64,000 nucleotides of DNA from Devosia sp. 2618 (GCF_040546815.1 NZ_JBEPOO010000001.1:4154001-4218000), one strand, 5' to 3'. Counted from the first letter of the stretch, positions 40,248 to 50,185 are shown. Notes: generated from the letters alone by a model not told the origin. Numbers and translations: made by a program.

Positions 40248-41087
40248 ATGGTGAACAAAATCTTTCCGGGGCCTGATTTGCTCAAGACCAGTCTCGTTCG
40301 CCTAGCGACCCTTGCGGCCCTGTCGTCCTCTGCGGTGGCAAGCCTGGCCTGCGAGCAATTGCGCATGGCGACGGGCGGGATTGTCGTGTCGGTGACCGAT
40401 GGCGATACGGTCGAACTCGATGATGGCCGGATCGTCCGAATGATCGGCACGCAGGCCCCCAAGTTACCGCTGGGCCGTGATAATTTCGAAACTTGGCCCT
40501 TGGCGCCGGAGGCCAAAACCGCGCTTGAAGCGATGGCTTTGAACAAGCCGGTGCGGCTCGGTTTTGGGGGCGAGCAGATCGACCGCTATGGCCGCACACT
40601 GGCCCATGTCTTTGTCGAGGCGGCCGACGGCGAAATCTGGGCGCAGCGGGAGATGGTCGCCAAGGGTCTGGCGCGGGTCTATTCGTTCCCCGATAACCGC
40701 GCCTGTCTCGAATTGTTGTTCGCGGCGGAAGGGCGCGCCCGCCTCGCCAGACTTGGCATCTGGGCCGATCCCTATTACAGCGTTCGGTTAGCGGATGCGC
40801 CGGGCGACCTCCTCAGCCGGGCAGGACACTATGAACTTGTAGAAGGCCGGATACTGCTCGCCGAAAAGCGGGGCGGGCGGGTCTATCTCAATTTCGGCCG
40901 GTTCTGGAAGGAAGACTTCACGGCCGTGATCGAGGGAGCGGCCCTGCGCATCTTTACCGAGGCGGGAATCGACCCGCTGGTGTTAAACGGTGCTTTAGTG
41001 CGTATTCGCGGCTGGGTGGATGATCGGGATGGTCCACGCATCGAACTGACACATCCCGAGCAGATCGAGGTATTGGCGACACAATGA
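40248..41087 (+). CDS. Exported thermonuclease-family (SNase) protein
   Basis: A 279-residue protein with an N-terminal signal sequence (about residues 1-35). A staphylococcal-nuclease-like OB fold follows, with VVSVTDGDTVELDDGRIVRMIGTQAPKLP (calcium/active-site strand), AEAKTALEAMALNKPVRLGFGGEQIDRYGRTLAHVFV and GLARVYSFPDNRACLELLFAAEGRARLARLGIW. The last 100 residues (YELVEGRILLAEKRGGRVYLNFGRFWKEDFTAVI) resemble a second OB-like domain common in this alphaproteobacterial subgroup. It overlaps the M48 protease gene by four bases (ATGA), so the two are co-expressed. Confidence 0.88.
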   Translation: MVNKIFPGPDLLKTSLVRLATLAALSSSAVASLACEQLRMATGGIVVSVTDGDTVELDDGRIVRMIGTQAPKLPLGRDNFETWPLAPEAKTALEAMALNKPVRLGFGGEQIDRYGRTLAHVFVEAADGEIWAQREMVAKGLARVYSFPDNRACLELLFAAEGRARLARLGIWADPYYSVRLADAPGDLLSRAGHYELVEGRILLAEKRGGRVYLNFGRFWKEDFTAVIEGAALRIFTEAGIDPLVLNGALVRIRGWVDDRDGPRIELTHPEQIEVLATQ

Positions 41088-42562
41088 CGGGCAAAGGGCA
41101 AATCGCCAAAGGATGGCGCATGGGTGTGCTGGCCGCATTGCTGCTGGCATTGAGCGCGTGCACGAGCCTGACCGGGTCGAACATCGCGGTCTCCAAGACT
41201 GGCGATAACCCGGCGCCGACTGTCGTGCCGGAAGGCACCGACCCGGAAGACGTGGTCATCGGTCGTCGCGAGCATCCGCGCATCATCGCGGCCTATGGTG
41301 GGGTGTATTCCGATCGTCCGGCCGAGATCATGGTCGCGCGTATTGTCGGGCGCCTGCTGGCCGCTGCCGATCAGCCCAATGCCCAGTTCCAGGTCACCAT
41401 TCTCGATAGTTCCGAGGTCAACGCCTTCGCGCTGCCCGGCGGCTATATCTATGTCACGCGCGGTATTCTGGCGCTGGCGTCAGATACGAGCGAACTCGCG
41501 GCCGTGCTGGCGCACGAAATCGCTCACGTCACGCTGCGCCATGCGCGCGCCCGTACCGACCGCACCCGCACCACCCAGATCGTTGATCGCGTCATCACGG
41601 GCGTCTTTGGTGGCGATACCTCGACGGACGCGACCGCGAACCGCACGCGCCAGTCGATGGCTGCGTTCAGCCAGAACCAGGAGCTCGAAGCGGACCGCGA
41701 AGGCATCAAGTTTGCCGGCAAGGCAGGCTACGATCCGCGCGCTGCCGCACGGTTCCTGGGCGTCATGAGCCGGTTTGCCAGCTTCTCAGTGGGCGAAAAT
41801 GGCGGCGAGGGCTTCCTGTCCTCCCACCCCACTACGCCCGCGCGCATCCAAAAGGCGCTCGACACCGCCAGCACCATGTTCGGCCAGTCACAGGTTGGCG
41901 AAACTGACCGCGATGGCTATCTGGCTTCGATCTCCGGCCTGACCTTCGGCGATAGCCCATCGCAGGGTTCGATTGTCGGCCGTCGCTTTATCCACACCGC
42001 GTCTAAGTTCACCTTCACGGTGCCCAACGGCTATACGCTGCAAAACTCGCAAAGCGCCGTTGTTGGTGTCGCTGGCGACGGCGAGGCTGTGCGCTTTGAC
42101 AGCGCCGACGTGCAGTCAAACGTGTCGCTTGCTGACTATCTCAAGTCCGGGTGGATCGCGGGCCTCAAGGCCAATAGCGTCACGACGCAGAGCTTTAACG
42201 GCATCGAAATGGCGTCTGGCGTGGCGCAGACCGATCAGTGGTTCTTCCGCGTCTCGGTCATGCGGCTCGATGGTCAGGTCTACCGCTTCATCTTTGCCGC
42301 CAAGGCCGATAGCGCCCGCTTTGCCCAAGGTGCCGAAGCGACCCTCAAGAGCTTCCGCCGCACCGATGCGTCCGATCTCGGTCAGGTGCGCAAGGTTGCC
42401 GTGCGCGTCGTCACCGCCAAGGCTGGCGATACGGCTGACTCGTTGGCGCGCCAGATGGGCGGGCTCAATCGCGGTACCGAACTGTTCTACATCATCAACG
42501 ACCTCTATCCCGGCGACCGCATCACGGCCGGCATGAAGTACAAGGTTGTGACGCTGCAATAG
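41084..42562 (+). CDS. M48-family metalloprotease, lipoprotein
   Basis: A 492-residue periplasmic lipoprotein. The lipobox is LALSACTS (cysteine near residue 26). The gluzincin motif HEIAH lies in LAAVLAHEIAHVTLRHARARTD, with the third ligand glutamate in QELEADREGIKFAGKAGYDP. The stretch GEGFLSSHPTTPARI matches the BepA/LoiP group. A C-terminal beta-rich part and a LysM-like tail (VTAKAGDTADSLARQMGGLNRG...LYPGDRITAGMKYKVV, about 445-490) suggest peptidoglycan contact. Members degrade misfolded outer-membrane proteins. It is coupled to the nuclease gene upstream. Confidence 0.9.
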   Translation: MTGKGQIAKGWRMGVLAALLLALSACTSLTGSNIAVSKTGDNPAPTVVPEGTDPEDVVIGRREHPRIIAAYGGVYSDRPAEIMVARIVGRLLAAADQPNAQFQVTILDSSEVNAFALPGGYIYVTRGILALASDTSELAAVLAHEIAHVTLRHARARTDRTRTTQIVDRVITGVFGGDTSTDATANRTRQSMAAFSQNQELEADREGIKFAGKAGYDPRAAARFLGVMSRFASFSVGENGGEGFLSSHPTTPARIQKALDTASTMFGQSQVGETDRDGYLASISGLTFGDSPSQGSIVGRRFIHTASKFTFTVPNGYTLQNSQSAVVGVAGDGEAVRFDSADVQSNVSLADYLKSGWIAGLKANSVTTQSFNGIEMASGVAQTDQWFFRVSVMRLDGQVYRFIFAAKADSARFAQGAEATLKSFRRTDASDLGQVRKVAVRVVTAKAGDTADSLARQMGGLNRGTELFYIINDLYPGDRITAGMKYKVVTLQ

Positions 42563-42625
42563 CGCACAGCACTGGATGGCATTCGGCTCGGATGAGCCGG
42601 ATGCACATGGCAGAGCCCGTACCGC

Positions 42626-42826
42626 TTAATGCATCTTGGTGGTTTGTTCGGCGATGACCCGGCCAGCGCTGCCGGCGCCGCCATCGAGCAGGCCGACCAC
42701 GTGCTCGCCCAAAATCGTGAAGCTGCCGATTGCCGCAACGGCGACGAGTGCTGCGAGCAGGCCATATTCAATGGCCGTCGCGCCTGACTCGTCGGCGAGG
42801 AAACCTCGAAGCTTACATCCCAGCAT
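42626..42826 (-). CDS. Flp-family type IVb pilin
   Basis: A 66-residue prepilin. A short leader MLGCKLRGFLADESG is followed by ATAIEYGLLAALVAVAAIGSFTILG, the classic class IVb signature with cleavage after glycine and Glu at +5 followed by Tyr. Flp pilins are assembled by tad/cpa systems into adhesive pili. No tad assembly gene is in the window, so this is an orphan copy. It sits between the M48 protease (convergent) and mutT (23 bp upstream, same strand). Confidence 0.85.
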   Translation of the reverse strand: MLGCKLRGFLADESGATAIEYGLLAALVAVAAIGSFTILGEHVVGLLDGGAGSAGRVIAEQTTKMH

Positions 42827-42849
42827 GCCCGTCCCCGCATCGCTCTGTC

Positions 42850-43251
42850 CTAGAGCAGGTCACACAAAGCGGCGACCAGTGGCTCATCGGCCGGTGGCAT
42901 CGGGTAGTCGCGCAATTGTTGCGGACGGACCCATTTCAGGGCCGTATGTTCGCGCAACTGAGGCGTTCCCTGCCACTTTCGGCAGACGTAAAGTGGCATT
43001 AACAGGTGAAAATTCTCGTAAGAATGACTGGCGAATGATATCGGTGCCAGACACGCTGTCTTGGTGGTAATGCCCAGTTCTTCCTCGAGTTCGCGGATCA
43101 GTGCCGCCTCGGGAGACTCACCCGGCTCCACCTTGCCGCCGGGAAATTCCCACAGCCCTGCCAAAGACTTACCCTCGGGGCGCTGGGCGATCAGCACGCG
43201 GCGGTCGCTATCGACCAGGGCGCAGGCGACGACGAGAAGCAGTTTGTTCAT
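42850..43251 (-). CDS. mutT: Nudix hydrolase, MutT-like (8-oxo-dGTP diphosphatase)
   Basis: A 133-residue protein with a clean Nudix box GKVEPGESPEAALIRELEEELGI (about residues 39-61). It has MutT features such as VLIAQRPEGKSLAGLWEFPGG and a late WVRPQQLRDYPMPPADEPL. The expected reaction is 8-oxo-dGTP to 8-oxo-dGMP plus pyrophosphate, preventing A:T to C:G mutation. It overlaps the end of the GNAT gene by four bases (ATGA) and is the third gene of the argJ-GNAT-mutT run. Confidence 0.92.
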   Translation of the reverse strand: MNKLLLVVACALVDSDRRVLIAQRPEGKSLAGLWEFPGGKVEPGESPEAALIRELEEELGITTKTACLAPISFASHSYENFHLLMPLYVCRKWQGTPQLREHTALKWVRPQQLRDYPMPPADEPLVAALCDLL

Positions 43252-43994
43252 GCGGCACCCGGAACGCGATAGCTGTAGTCATACTGATGGGCATAGCCGA
43301 GGCCTCTATAGAGCGCGATTGCCGCGGCATTGTCCGCCTGCACATTGAGCGCCGCCACGGTTGCGCCTTCGCGCTTGGCCCAGGCGAGCCCCGAATGCAT
43401 CATCGCAGAAGCCAGGCCCTGGCGGCGACGGGTGCTGTCCGTGACGACATTGCCGGTCACGACGATGCCGTCGGCCACCGCCATAATGGACGTGGCCACA
43501 GCCTTGCCATCACGCGCCAGAACGACGCCAATGGCGGGCACGGTCAACGCGGCCAGCAGGTTCTTCAGCCCGGTCACCGTCGCCTCATCATAGCCGCTCA
43601 GCTTTTGCGAGGCGGCCACAAACTTCGGGTCGAGCACGGGCAGGAATTGTGCCTCTTTGTCCGCCTCGTGATCGCCAAGTTCCATGGCGAACTGGTGGCT
43701 CTGGTCAATCTCTACCCAACCGGATTCATCGAGCGTGGCATTGAGTTCGGGGCTCGACAGCGGCGTAATCCGGAACACCGGACGCAGCTTGCGGATCACC
43801 ATCCAGGTGCTGGCCGAAATCACGCGCAAGTCGGCGTCTTCGAAATCATCGGGGTCAAGGCACTGAACCGAATTGGCGCGCTTGGTATAGCCGCCTGCCG
43901 CGCGCCGGATCCACGATCCGTCCCATCTTTCCTCAATGCCGGGCCAGGCCTTCAGCCCGGCCCGCTCAAAGGCCTCAACGCTGGGCAAGGCCAT
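43248..43994 (-). CDS. GNAT-family N-acetyltransferase
   Basis: A 248-residue protein starting at the ATG at 43994 (MALPSVEAFERAGLKAW). The C-terminal half is a GNAT fold with the acetyl-CoA motif VTDSTRRRQGLASAMMHSGLAWAKREGATVAALNVQADNAAAIALYRGLGY. The N-terminal half (WDGSWIRRAAGGYTKRANSVQCLDPDD) is a degenerate domain seen in two-domain GNATs. The substrate is unknown. It begins one base after the argJ stop and overlaps mutT, in an arrangement I recall from other Hyphomicrobiales. Confidence 0.88.
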   Translation of the reverse strand: MALPSVEAFERAGLKAWPGIEERWDGSWIRRAAGGYTKRANSVQCLDPDDFEDADLRVISASTWMVIRKLRPVFRITPLSSPELNATLDESGWVEIDQSHQFAMELGDHEADKEAQFLPVLDPKFVAASQKLSGYDEATVTGLKNLLAALTVPAIGVVLARDGKAVATSIMAVADGIVVTGNVVTDSTRRRQGLASAMMHSGLAWAKREGATVAALNVQADNAAAIALYRGLGYAHQYDYSYRVPGAA

Positions 43995-43995
43995 A

Positions 43996-45228
43996 TCAGC
44001 TCCGATAGTCGCCATTGATGGTGATATAGCCATGCGTCAGATCGCAGGTGTAAACCGTTGCGCGACCATCGCCGAGCCCGAGCGACACGGTCAGCTCAAG
44101 ATCCTCGCCCTTCATGTAGGCGGACGTGGCAGCTTCGTCGTAAACGGCGGCGCGTTCGCCGTCCTTGGCCACCAGCAGGTCGCCGAAGCGGATCGCCAGT
44201 TTATCGCGGTCAGCCGGTTCGCCGGCCTTGCCCACTGCCATCACGACGCGACCCCAATTGGCGTCTTCGCCGGCAATGGCGGTCTTGACCAGCGGGCTGT
44301 CGGCAATCGCCTTGGCGATGCGGAAGGCGCTGGCGTCGGAGGCTGCGCCTTCGACATGGATAGACACCTGCTTGGTGGCGCCTTCGCCGTCGCGCACGAC
44401 CTGAATGGCCAACTCGAACAGCACGTCCTTGAGCGCTTCGCCAAAGATTCCGGCGCGCGGATCATCAAGGCTCTCGATCGGCTCAACACCGGCCTTGCCG
44501 GTGGCAAAAGCCAGCAGCGTATCGGAGGTCGAGGTGTCGCTATCGACGGTGATGGCGTTAAAGCTGGTCTGCACATGCTGGGACAGCAGCGCCTGCAGGA
44601 CCGGGGCGGCGATTGGCATGTCGGTGACGACAAAGCTCAGCATCGTCGCCATGTCCGGCGCGATCATGCCGCTGCCCTTGGCAATGCCGTTGATCTTCAC
44701 TTCGACGCCGTCGATGTCCAAAATGGCGCCCGACAGTTTCGGGAAGGTGTCGGTGGTCATGATGGCCTTGGCCGGGTCCATCCACGGGCCGTCGCCGAGA
44801 CGGGTCGCCATGGTGTCGAGCACACCGGCAAACTTGCTGGCATCGAGCGGCTCGCCGATCACGCCGGTCGAGGCGAGGAAAATCTCTGACGGGGCGCAGC
44901 CCAGCGCCTTGGCGGCATAGTCTGCGGTCAGCTCGACGCTTTTCTGGCCCTTGGTGCCGGTAAAGGCATTGGCATTGCCCGAATTGACCACAAGGCCCCG
45001 CGCCTTGCCGCCCGGCAGGTTGGCTTTGCACCAGTCAACGGCCGCCGACGAGCACTTGGACTTGGTGACGACGCCTGCAGCGGTGGTGCCTTCATCGAAG
45101 GCCATCAGCAGCACGTCGGTACGGTTCTTGTACTTGATGCCGGCTTCAGCCGTCGCAAAGCGCACGCCGGCGATGGCGGGCAACTCCGGATAGGATTTGG
45201 GAGCAAGAGGAGAAACCGGAATAGCCAT
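43996..45228 (-). CDS. argJ: Bifunctional glutamate N-acetyltransferase / amino-acid acetyltransferase
   Basis: A 410-residue Ntn-type autoprocessing enzyme. It recycles acetyl from N-acetylornithine to glutamate and can also use acetyl-CoA, feeding arginine synthesis together with ArgH (12820). Marks are [26 protein letters not shown] and the self-cleavage site in [17 protein letters not shown], whose preceding stretch KGSGM is typical. [13 protein letters not shown] carries the substrate contacts, and [13 protein letters not shown] follows. I start at the ATG at 45228. It leads the operon with GNAT and mutT, and a 527-bp repeat-filled gap separates it from prsA. Confidence 0.94.
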   Translation of the reverse strand: MAIPVSPLAPKSYPELPAIAGVRFATAEAGIKYKNRTDVLLMAFDEGTTAAGVVTKSKCSSAAVDWCKANLPGGKARGLVVNSGNANAFTGTKGQKSVELTADYAAKALGCAPSEIFLASTGVIGEPLDASKFAGVLDTMATRLGDGPWMDPAKAIMTTDTFPKLSGAILDIDGVEVKINGIAKGSGMIAPDMATMLSFVVTDMPIAAPVLQALLSQHVQTSFNAITVDSDTSTSDTLLAFATGKAGVEPIESLDDPRAGIFGEALKDVLFELAIQVVRDGEGATKQVSIHVEGAASDASAFRIAKAIADSPLVKTAIAGEDANWGRVVMAVGKAGEPADRDKLAIRFGDLLVAKDGERAAVYDEAATSAYMKGEDLELTVSLGLGDGRATVYTCDLTHGYITINGDYRS

Positions 45229-45373
45229 AGTGCCGAGCCTTTGAGGACGAGTTGACGATCCGGTTTGCCTCAAAGACATGTCAATGACAAGGCGAAGCAA
45301 AGCCCCGCGCCCACAAAGGCGTGGAGGCGGGGAGAGGAGAGCAGATGACACCTCGCAAAGCCCTCAGTCAGCA

Positions 45374-45543
45374 TCCCCTCGCCCCTCAGGGGAGAGGGTA
45401 GCGCCGCCGGGCGCTCTTGCGACCAGGCAAAGCTAGGGTGAGGGGTGAGATGTCGCGACAGGTCACGGATTTGCAGTCCGCTGCACCACCCGGCCCCTCA
45501 CCCGGCGCTGCGCGCCGACCTCTCCCCGGAGGGGCGAGGTGAG
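45374..45543. repeat. PAL-B inverted repeat, copy 3
   Basis: Arms CCCCTCGCCCCTCAGGGGAGAGGG / CTCTCCCCGGAGGGGCGAGG flank an inner pair CTAGGGTGAGGGGTGAG / CCCCTCACCC. The pairing extends outward to CAAAGCCCTCAGTCAGCA (45356) and TGCTGACTGAAAGGCTTTG (about 45563), making this the longest copy. Confidence 0.85.
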
Positions 45544-45590
45544 GTGCTGACTGAAAGGCTTTGCCCCACCATGTCATTAGCAATCCACCA

Positions 45591-45668
45591 CGTCATTCCC
45601 GCGCAGGCGGGAATCCCATCTTCTCACGTGCACGGAAAAGGGAGATCCCCGCTTTCGCGGGGATGACG
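45591..45668. repeat. PAL-F inverted repeat
   Basis: CGTCATTCCCGCGCAGGCGGGAATCCC and GGAGATCCCCGCTTTCGCGGGGATGACG form two hairpins with complementary ends. This is the widely seen 'CGTCATTCCCGCG' type of proteobacterial intergenic repeat. It lies beside PAL-B copy 3 between argJ and prsA. Confidence 0.8.
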
Positions 45669-45712
45669 CCGAGGTTGGTGGCGACACAGTAAAATGCGCA
45701 ACGCTCCACCCA

Positions 45713-45749
45713 AGAAAAAGGCCCCCGAACCTTACGTTCGGGGGCCCCA
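45713..45749 (-). terminator. Intrinsic terminator after prsA
   Basis: On the minus strand a 10-bp stem GCCCCCGAAC / GTTCGGGGGC (45721-45730 and 45736-45745) with a 5-base loop is followed by CTTTTTCTT. It starts seven bases beyond the stop of the peptidyl-prolyl isomerase gene. Confidence 0.85.
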
Positions 45750-45755
45750 AAATTC

Positions 45756-46685
45756 TTACTGCGCGGCGCCGGCTTCAGTCTCGGTCTGGGCATCCACCGC
45801 AGCCTTGAGGGCGGCGTCCGGGATGTCGATCGTGACGTCGGCCATCAGGCGGGCGACGGTTTCGTCGAAGGTGGTCATCAGCAGCTGCTGCTGGAGCTGA
45901 CCGGCGACCTGTTCGAAGGTCGGTGGGGTCGACTCACGCTTTTCTTCGAGCTTGATGACGTGCCAGCCAAACTGGGACTGCACCGGATCGGACACCTGGC
46001 CGACATCCTTGAGTGCGAAGGCTGCGGCTTCAAATGGCGCGACCATCATGCCCTTGCCGAAGAAGCCGAGATCGCCGCCATTGGCTGCGCCTGGATCGAT
46101 CGACTTTTCCTTGGCGACGGTGGCGAAATCAGCGCCGCCATCGAGCTGGGCCTTGACGGCTTTGGCTTCTTCTTCGGTTGGCACGAGGATGTGGCTGGCG
46201 CGAATTTCTTCGGCTGGCTTAAAGTCTGCAACGAACTTGTCGTATTCGGCGCGCACGGCTTCCTCGGTCACCGCATTGGCAATGGCGTCGGCGAAATAGG
46301 CGCGGCGCAGCGAGCGATCTTCAAGATACTGCAGGCGCTGCTTGAACAGCGGCGTTGCGTCCATGCCGGCGTCCTTGCCGGCCTTGGCCATCACCTTCAT
46401 GTCGATCAGAACGCGCAGCAGGAACGGCTTGCGCTGGTCGGGTGGCATCTGGCTGAGTTCCTGGGTCAGGTCCTCGGCCGCAAAGCCCAGATCAGCTTCG
46501 GTGATGGGCTGGCCACCAACGGTTGCCACGACGGTGTCTGGCGAAACGGGGGCAGGGGCGGCAGCTGCCGGAGCGGCCGCAGCAGGCGCCGCGTCCTGTG
46601 CGATGGCGGGCGCCAGCGCACCGGCTGCCAGCATAAGGGCAAGACCGCTCGCAGTCAGGGCGAGGCGCAACGGGGAAGAAATCAT
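45756..46685 (-). CDS. prsA: Periplasmic peptidyl-prolyl isomerase (parvulin/SurA-like)
   Basis: A 309-residue exported foldase. A signal peptide (about residues 1-29) is followed by an alanine/proline-rich linker, an N-terminal SurA_N-like helical region (about 52-135) and a parvulin rotamase domain (about 150-245). The latter carries EEIRASHILVPTEEEAKAV, GADFATVAKEKSIDPGAANGGDLGFFGKGMMVAPFEAAAFAL and SQFGWHVIKLEEKR. It helps fold secreted and outer-membrane proteins. It is divergent from secA, fitting its link to export. The start ATG is at 46685. Confidence 0.9.
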   Translation of the reverse strand: MISSPLRLALTASGLALMLAAGALAPAIAQDAAPAAAAPAAAAPAPVSPDTVVATVGGQPITEADLGFAAEDLTQELSQMPPDQRKPFLLRVLIDMKVMAKAGKDAGMDATPLFKQRLQYLEDRSLRRAYFADAIANAVTEEAVRAEYDKFVADFKPAEEIRASHILVPTEEEAKAVKAQLDGGADFATVAKEKSIDPGAANGGDLGFFGKGMMVAPFEAAAFALKDVGQVSDPVQSQFGWHVIKLEEKRESTPPTFEQVAGQLQQQLLMTTFDETVARLMADVTIDIPDAALKAAVDAQTETEAGAAQ

Positions 46686-46894
46686 TAAATCAGTCTCCTT
46701 GGCCGGCGCCTTCTGGTGCGTCCTGGCTCGCTGGTGATCGGCACTGCGCGTCGCGCAAGTTTTCTCGCCTGCACTCACACGTCAACGGGGCCAAAATGTG
46801 CCGCGCCGCAATTGGCGAGCAACCAATGACAAGAAATCCCGTTCCTGCCGGGGTTTCCGGCGGGGCTTGCGAGGTGTGGCGCATTTCGTTGACG

Positions 46895-46923
46895 TTGACA
46901 AGACAAGGCCTCGCTCTTACATC
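46895..46923 (+). promoter_or_regulatory. Candidate promoter of secA
   Basis: TTGACA (46895-46900), a 17-base spacer and TACATC (46918-46923) form a good -35 with a moderate -10. It lies in the 378-bp gap between prsA and secA. The secA ribosome-binding site AAGGA (47051-47055) is eight bases before its ATG. No gene is seen in the gap. Confidence 0.5.
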
Positions 46924-47063
46924 TCACGCGCTTTTTCCCCCGCCCGCCGGGACAACAGAAATTCAAAGCCGGAAAGGCTTTCTCATCGCGTCGACGCGGC
47001 CGAACGGGCCTATCCGCACCTCCCCCGCCGCACCGCGATGAGTTCGTAATAAGGACCTGACAT

Positions 47064-49808
47064 ATGGCACTTGCTGCGCTCGCCCGGCGGATTTTCGGGT
47101 CTCCGTCCGACAGGCACGTCAAACGCTTCCACGGCAAAGTGGCCGCGATCAACGCGCTTGAGGCGGACCTGGAAAAGCTGACCGACGACCAGTTGCGGGC
47201 GCGGACCGCCGAGTTCAAGGATCAGCTCGCCAAGGGTGCTGATCTCGATGATTTGATCGTGCCCGCTTTCGCCACCGTCCGTGAAGCCAGCAAGCGCGTG
47301 CTCGGCATGCGCCACTTCGACGTGCAGCTGATCGGTGGCATGGTGCTCAACGATCGCTCGATTGCTGAAATGCGCACCGGCGAAGGCAAGACCCTCGTGG
47401 CAACGCTCGCTGTGTACCTCAATGCCCTGACGGGCCTTGGCGTTCACGTCGTCACCGTCAACGATTACCTGGCCCGCCGCGACGCCAGCTGGATGGGTCA
47501 GCTCTACAATTTCCTCGGCCTGAGCTATGGCATCATCGTCCATGGCCTCAGCGATGCTGAGCGTAAAGCTGCCTACGATGCCGACATCACCTACGGCACC
47601 AACAACGAATTCGGCTTCGACTATCTGCGCGACAACATGAAATATACGCGCGCCCAGATGGTGCAGCGCGGCCATGCTTTCGGCATCGTCGACGAAGTTG
47701 ACTCGATCCTGATCGACGAAGCCCGCACGCCGCTGATCATTTCGGGTCCGTCCGATGACCGCAGCGAACTCTACCTCACCCTCGATGCGCTGATGCCGAT
47801 GATCGGCGAAGACGATTTCGAGCTCGACGAAAAGCAGCGCGCCGCGACCTTCACCGATCAGGGTATCGAAAAGCTTGAAGCCAAGCTGGCTGAAGACGGT
47901 CTGCTCAAGGGCGATTCGCTCTATGACGTGGAAAACGTCGCGCTGGTGCACCATGCCAATTCGGCCCTGCGTGCCCACAAGCTGTTCCGCAAGGACAAGG
48001 ATTACATCGTCCGCAATGACGAAGTGGTGATCATCGACGAATTTTCTGGCCGCATGATGCCGGGCCGCCGCTATTCGGAAGGTCTGCATCAGGCCCTCGA
48101 AGCCAAGGAGCGCGTCAAGATCCAGCCTGAAAACCAGACGCTGGCGTCGATCACCTTCCAGAACTATTTCCGCCTCTACAAAAAGCTGGCCGGCATGACC
48201 GGTACGGCGGCGACGGAAGCCGAAGAATTTGCCGACATCTACAAGCTCGACGTCGTCACCGTGCCGACCAATATGCCGATCCAGCGTCGGGATGACGAAG
48301 ACGCCATCTTCCGCACCGCCGCCGAGAAGTTCGACGCGATTGCCGAGCTGATCAAGGATGCTCATGGCCGCGGCCAGCCGGTGCTGGTTGGCACCACCTC
48401 GATCGAAAAGAGCGAGATGCTGGCCGAAATTCTGCGCAGCAAGGGCGTTGGTGAAATGAACGTGCTCAATGCCAAGCAGCATGAGCTCGAAGCCTATATC
48501 GTGGCTGACGCGGGCCTGCCCGGCGCCATCACCATCGCCACCAACATGGCCGGCCGTGGTACCGACATTCAGCTCGGCGGTAATCTCGAAATGCGCATCG
48601 AGAAGGAAGCCACCGGCCTTGAAGGCGCCGAGCGCGACGCCAAGATCGCCGACATCAAGAAGACCATTGCCGAGCACAAGGCGCAGGCACTGGCTGCGGG
48701 TGGCCTGATGGTCATCGGCACCGAACGCCATGAATCGCGCCGTATCGACAACCAGCTGCGTGGCCGTTCCGGCCGTCAGGGCGATCCGGGCCACTCGGCC
48801 TTCTTCCTGTCGCTGCAGGACGACCTGATGCGCATCTTCCCGGTCGACAGCATGGATTCCATGCTCGGCAAGCTCGGTCTTGAGCAGGGCGAGTCGATCA
48901 CCCATCCTTGGGTCACCAAGGCGATCGAACGCGCCCAGGGCAAGGTCGAAGCGCGCAACTTCGACATCCGCAAGAACATCCTCAAATACGACGACGTGAT
49001 GAACGATCAGCGCAAGGTGATCTTCGAGCAGCGCATCGAAATGATGGATGCCGAAGACGTCAGCGAGACCGTCAGCGAAATGCGCCATGACGTGGTCGAC
49101 AACATCGTCGGCAAGGCCATTCCACCGCGCTCCTATCCCGAGCAGTGGAATGTCGAGCAGCTCGAAGCTGCCGCCAAGACCTATCTCAATATCGACGTGC
49201 CGGTGAAGGACTGGGCTGCCGAAGAAGGCATCGACGCCGAAATCGTCACCGAGCGCCTGCTGGCTGCTGCCGATGCGCAGGTTGCCGACAAGGAAGCCCG
49301 TACGCTGGCAAAGTTCGCCGAAGCCGGCCAGCCGATGCCGACGATTATGCGCCAGATGGAAAAGAACATCCTGCTGCAGTCGATCGACGGTCTGTGGCGC
49401 GAGCATCTGGTGACGCTCGATCACCTGTCCAAGGTTGTGGGCTGGCGCGGTATCGCCCAGCGCGACCCGCTGACCGAATACAAGCAGGAAGCCTATGAGC
49501 TGTTCCAGACCCTTCTGGCCAGCATGCGCGAACTGGTGACGACCCAGATGAGCCATCTCGAGCTGCAGCCGCGCCCCGTCGCGCCGCCAATGCCCGATCT
49601 GAGTCGCCTGCAGGAAACCCATATCGACCCCCTGACCGGCGAGAACGACGCCGATGGCGGCGATACCATCGCCGACTCGCTGGGGGCCGTGGGCGGCGAT
49701 CCATCGCTGCGGCCAATCGATCCGGCTTTGCTGGTCGGCGTCGCGCGCAACGCCCCATGCCCATGCGGCTCGGGCAAAAAGTTCAAACACTGCCACGGTG
49801 CGTTCTAA
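47064..49808 (+). CDS. secA: Preprotein translocase ATPase SecA
   Basis: A 914-residue motor of the Sec pathway. NBD1 has Walker [15 protein letters not shown] (about residues 105-118) and Walker B/DEAD region [17 protein letters not shown], and the preprotein-crosslinking domain follows. NBD2 contains [16 protein letters not shown] and the arginine finger region [20 protein letters not shown]. The helical scaffold has LRDNMKYT and [20 protein letters not shown]. The C-terminus ends in the zinc-binding, SecB-interacting [15 protein letters not shown] long antisense open frame covers the gene but is a composition artefact. It is followed by a strong terminator. Confidence 0.97.
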   Translation: MALAALARRIFGSPSDRHVKRFHGKVAAINALEADLEKLTDDQLRARTAEFKDQLAKGADLDDLIVPAFATVREASKRVLGMRHFDVQLIGGMVLNDRSIAEMRTGEGKTLVATLAVYLNALTGLGVHVVTVNDYLARRDASWMGQLYNFLGLSYGIIVHGLSDAERKAAYDADITYGTNNEFGFDYLRDNMKYTRAQMVQRGHAFGIVDEVDSILIDEARTPLIISGPSDDRSELYLTLDALMPMIGEDDFELDEKQRAATFTDQGIEKLEAKLAEDGLLKGDSLYDVENVALVHHANSALRAHKLFRKDKDYIVRNDEVVIIDEFSGRMMPGRRYSEGLHQALEAKERVKIQPENQTLASITFQNYFRLYKKLAGMTGTAATEAEEFADIYKLDVVTVPTNMPIQRRDDEDAIFRTAAEKFDAIAELIKDAHGRGQPVLVGTTSIEKSEMLAEILRSKGVGEMNVLNAKQHELEAYIVADAGLPGAITIATNMAGRGTDIQLGGNLEMRIEKEATGLEGAERDAKIADIKKTIAEHKAQALAAGGLMVIGTERHESRRIDNQLRGRSGRQGDPGHSAFFLSLQDDLMRIFPVDSMDSMLGKLGLEQGESITHPWVTKAIERAQGKVEARNFDIRKNILKYDDVMNDQRKVIFEQRIEMMDAEDVSETVSEMRHDVVDNIVGKAIPPRSYPEQWNVEQLEAAAKTYLNIDVPVKDWAAEEGIDAEIVTERLLAAADAQVADKEARTLAKFAEAGQPMPTIMRQMEKNILLQSIDGLWREHLVTLDHLSKVVGWRGIAQRDPLTEYKQEAYELFQTLLASMRELVTTQMSHLELQPRPVAPPMPDLSRLQETHIDPLTGENDADGGDTIADSLGAVGGDPSLRPIDPALLVGVARNAPCPCGSGKKFKHCHGAF

Positions 49809-49830
49809 GCGCTTCGGCTCGATGAATACG

Positions 49831-49865
49831 AAAAGGCCCGGAGCAATCCGGGCCTTTTGTTTTTT
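49831..49865 (+). terminator. Intrinsic terminator after secA
   Basis: A 10-bp stem AAAAGGCCCG / CGGGCCTTTT (49831-49840 and 49849-49858) with an 8-base loop runs into TTTTGTTTTTT. It begins 23 bases after the stop. Confidence 0.9.
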
Positions 49866-49866
49866 G

Positions 49867-49992
49867 GGGCACACCCGCGTGGTTCGAGGCGCGTGAGGAA
49901 CGCGCGCCTCACCATGAGGGTTACTGGAACACTTCACAGAGGATAGCCCTCATGGTGAGGCGGAAGCGCAGCGACCCTCGAACCACGAGGGC
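49867..49992. repeat. PAL-A inverted repeat, copy 2
   Basis: Outer arms CGTGGTTCGAGG / CCTCGAACCACG and inner arms CGCCTCACCATGAGGG / CCCTCATGGTGAGGCG surround the loop TTACTGGAACACTTCACAG... It directly follows the secA terminator. Confidence 0.9.
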
Positions 49993-50028
49993 GGCCGACC
50001 GATCCGCTACTTCAATCCCCAATCCACC

Positions 50029-50185
50029 AGTCGACACCCTCCCCCTTGAGGGGAGGGATCAAGGGAGGGGGTGAGCCCCGCCCACCGCACTCTCGGACAA
50101 ATACCCCCACCCTGCTCGATCACGGACTTAGCTAAAGCTAAGCCCTATCTCGCGTCCCTCCCCTCAAGGGGGAGGGTGGTCGACT
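50029..50185. repeat. PAL-C inverted repeat, copy 2 (complete)
   Basis: AGTCGACACCCTCCCCCTTG opens and its complement CAAGGGGGAGGGTGGTCGACT closes the element. Inside are GGGGAGGGATCAAGGGAGGGGGTG and the segment CTGCTCGATCACGGACTTAG shared with copy 1. It lies in the secA/50322 convergent junction. Confidence 0.85.

Noticed and set aside
47010..49937. A 975-codon antisense open frame over secA
   Set aside because: It covers a certain gene exactly in antisense, has no family features, and long antisense frames are expected in GC-rich coding sequence.
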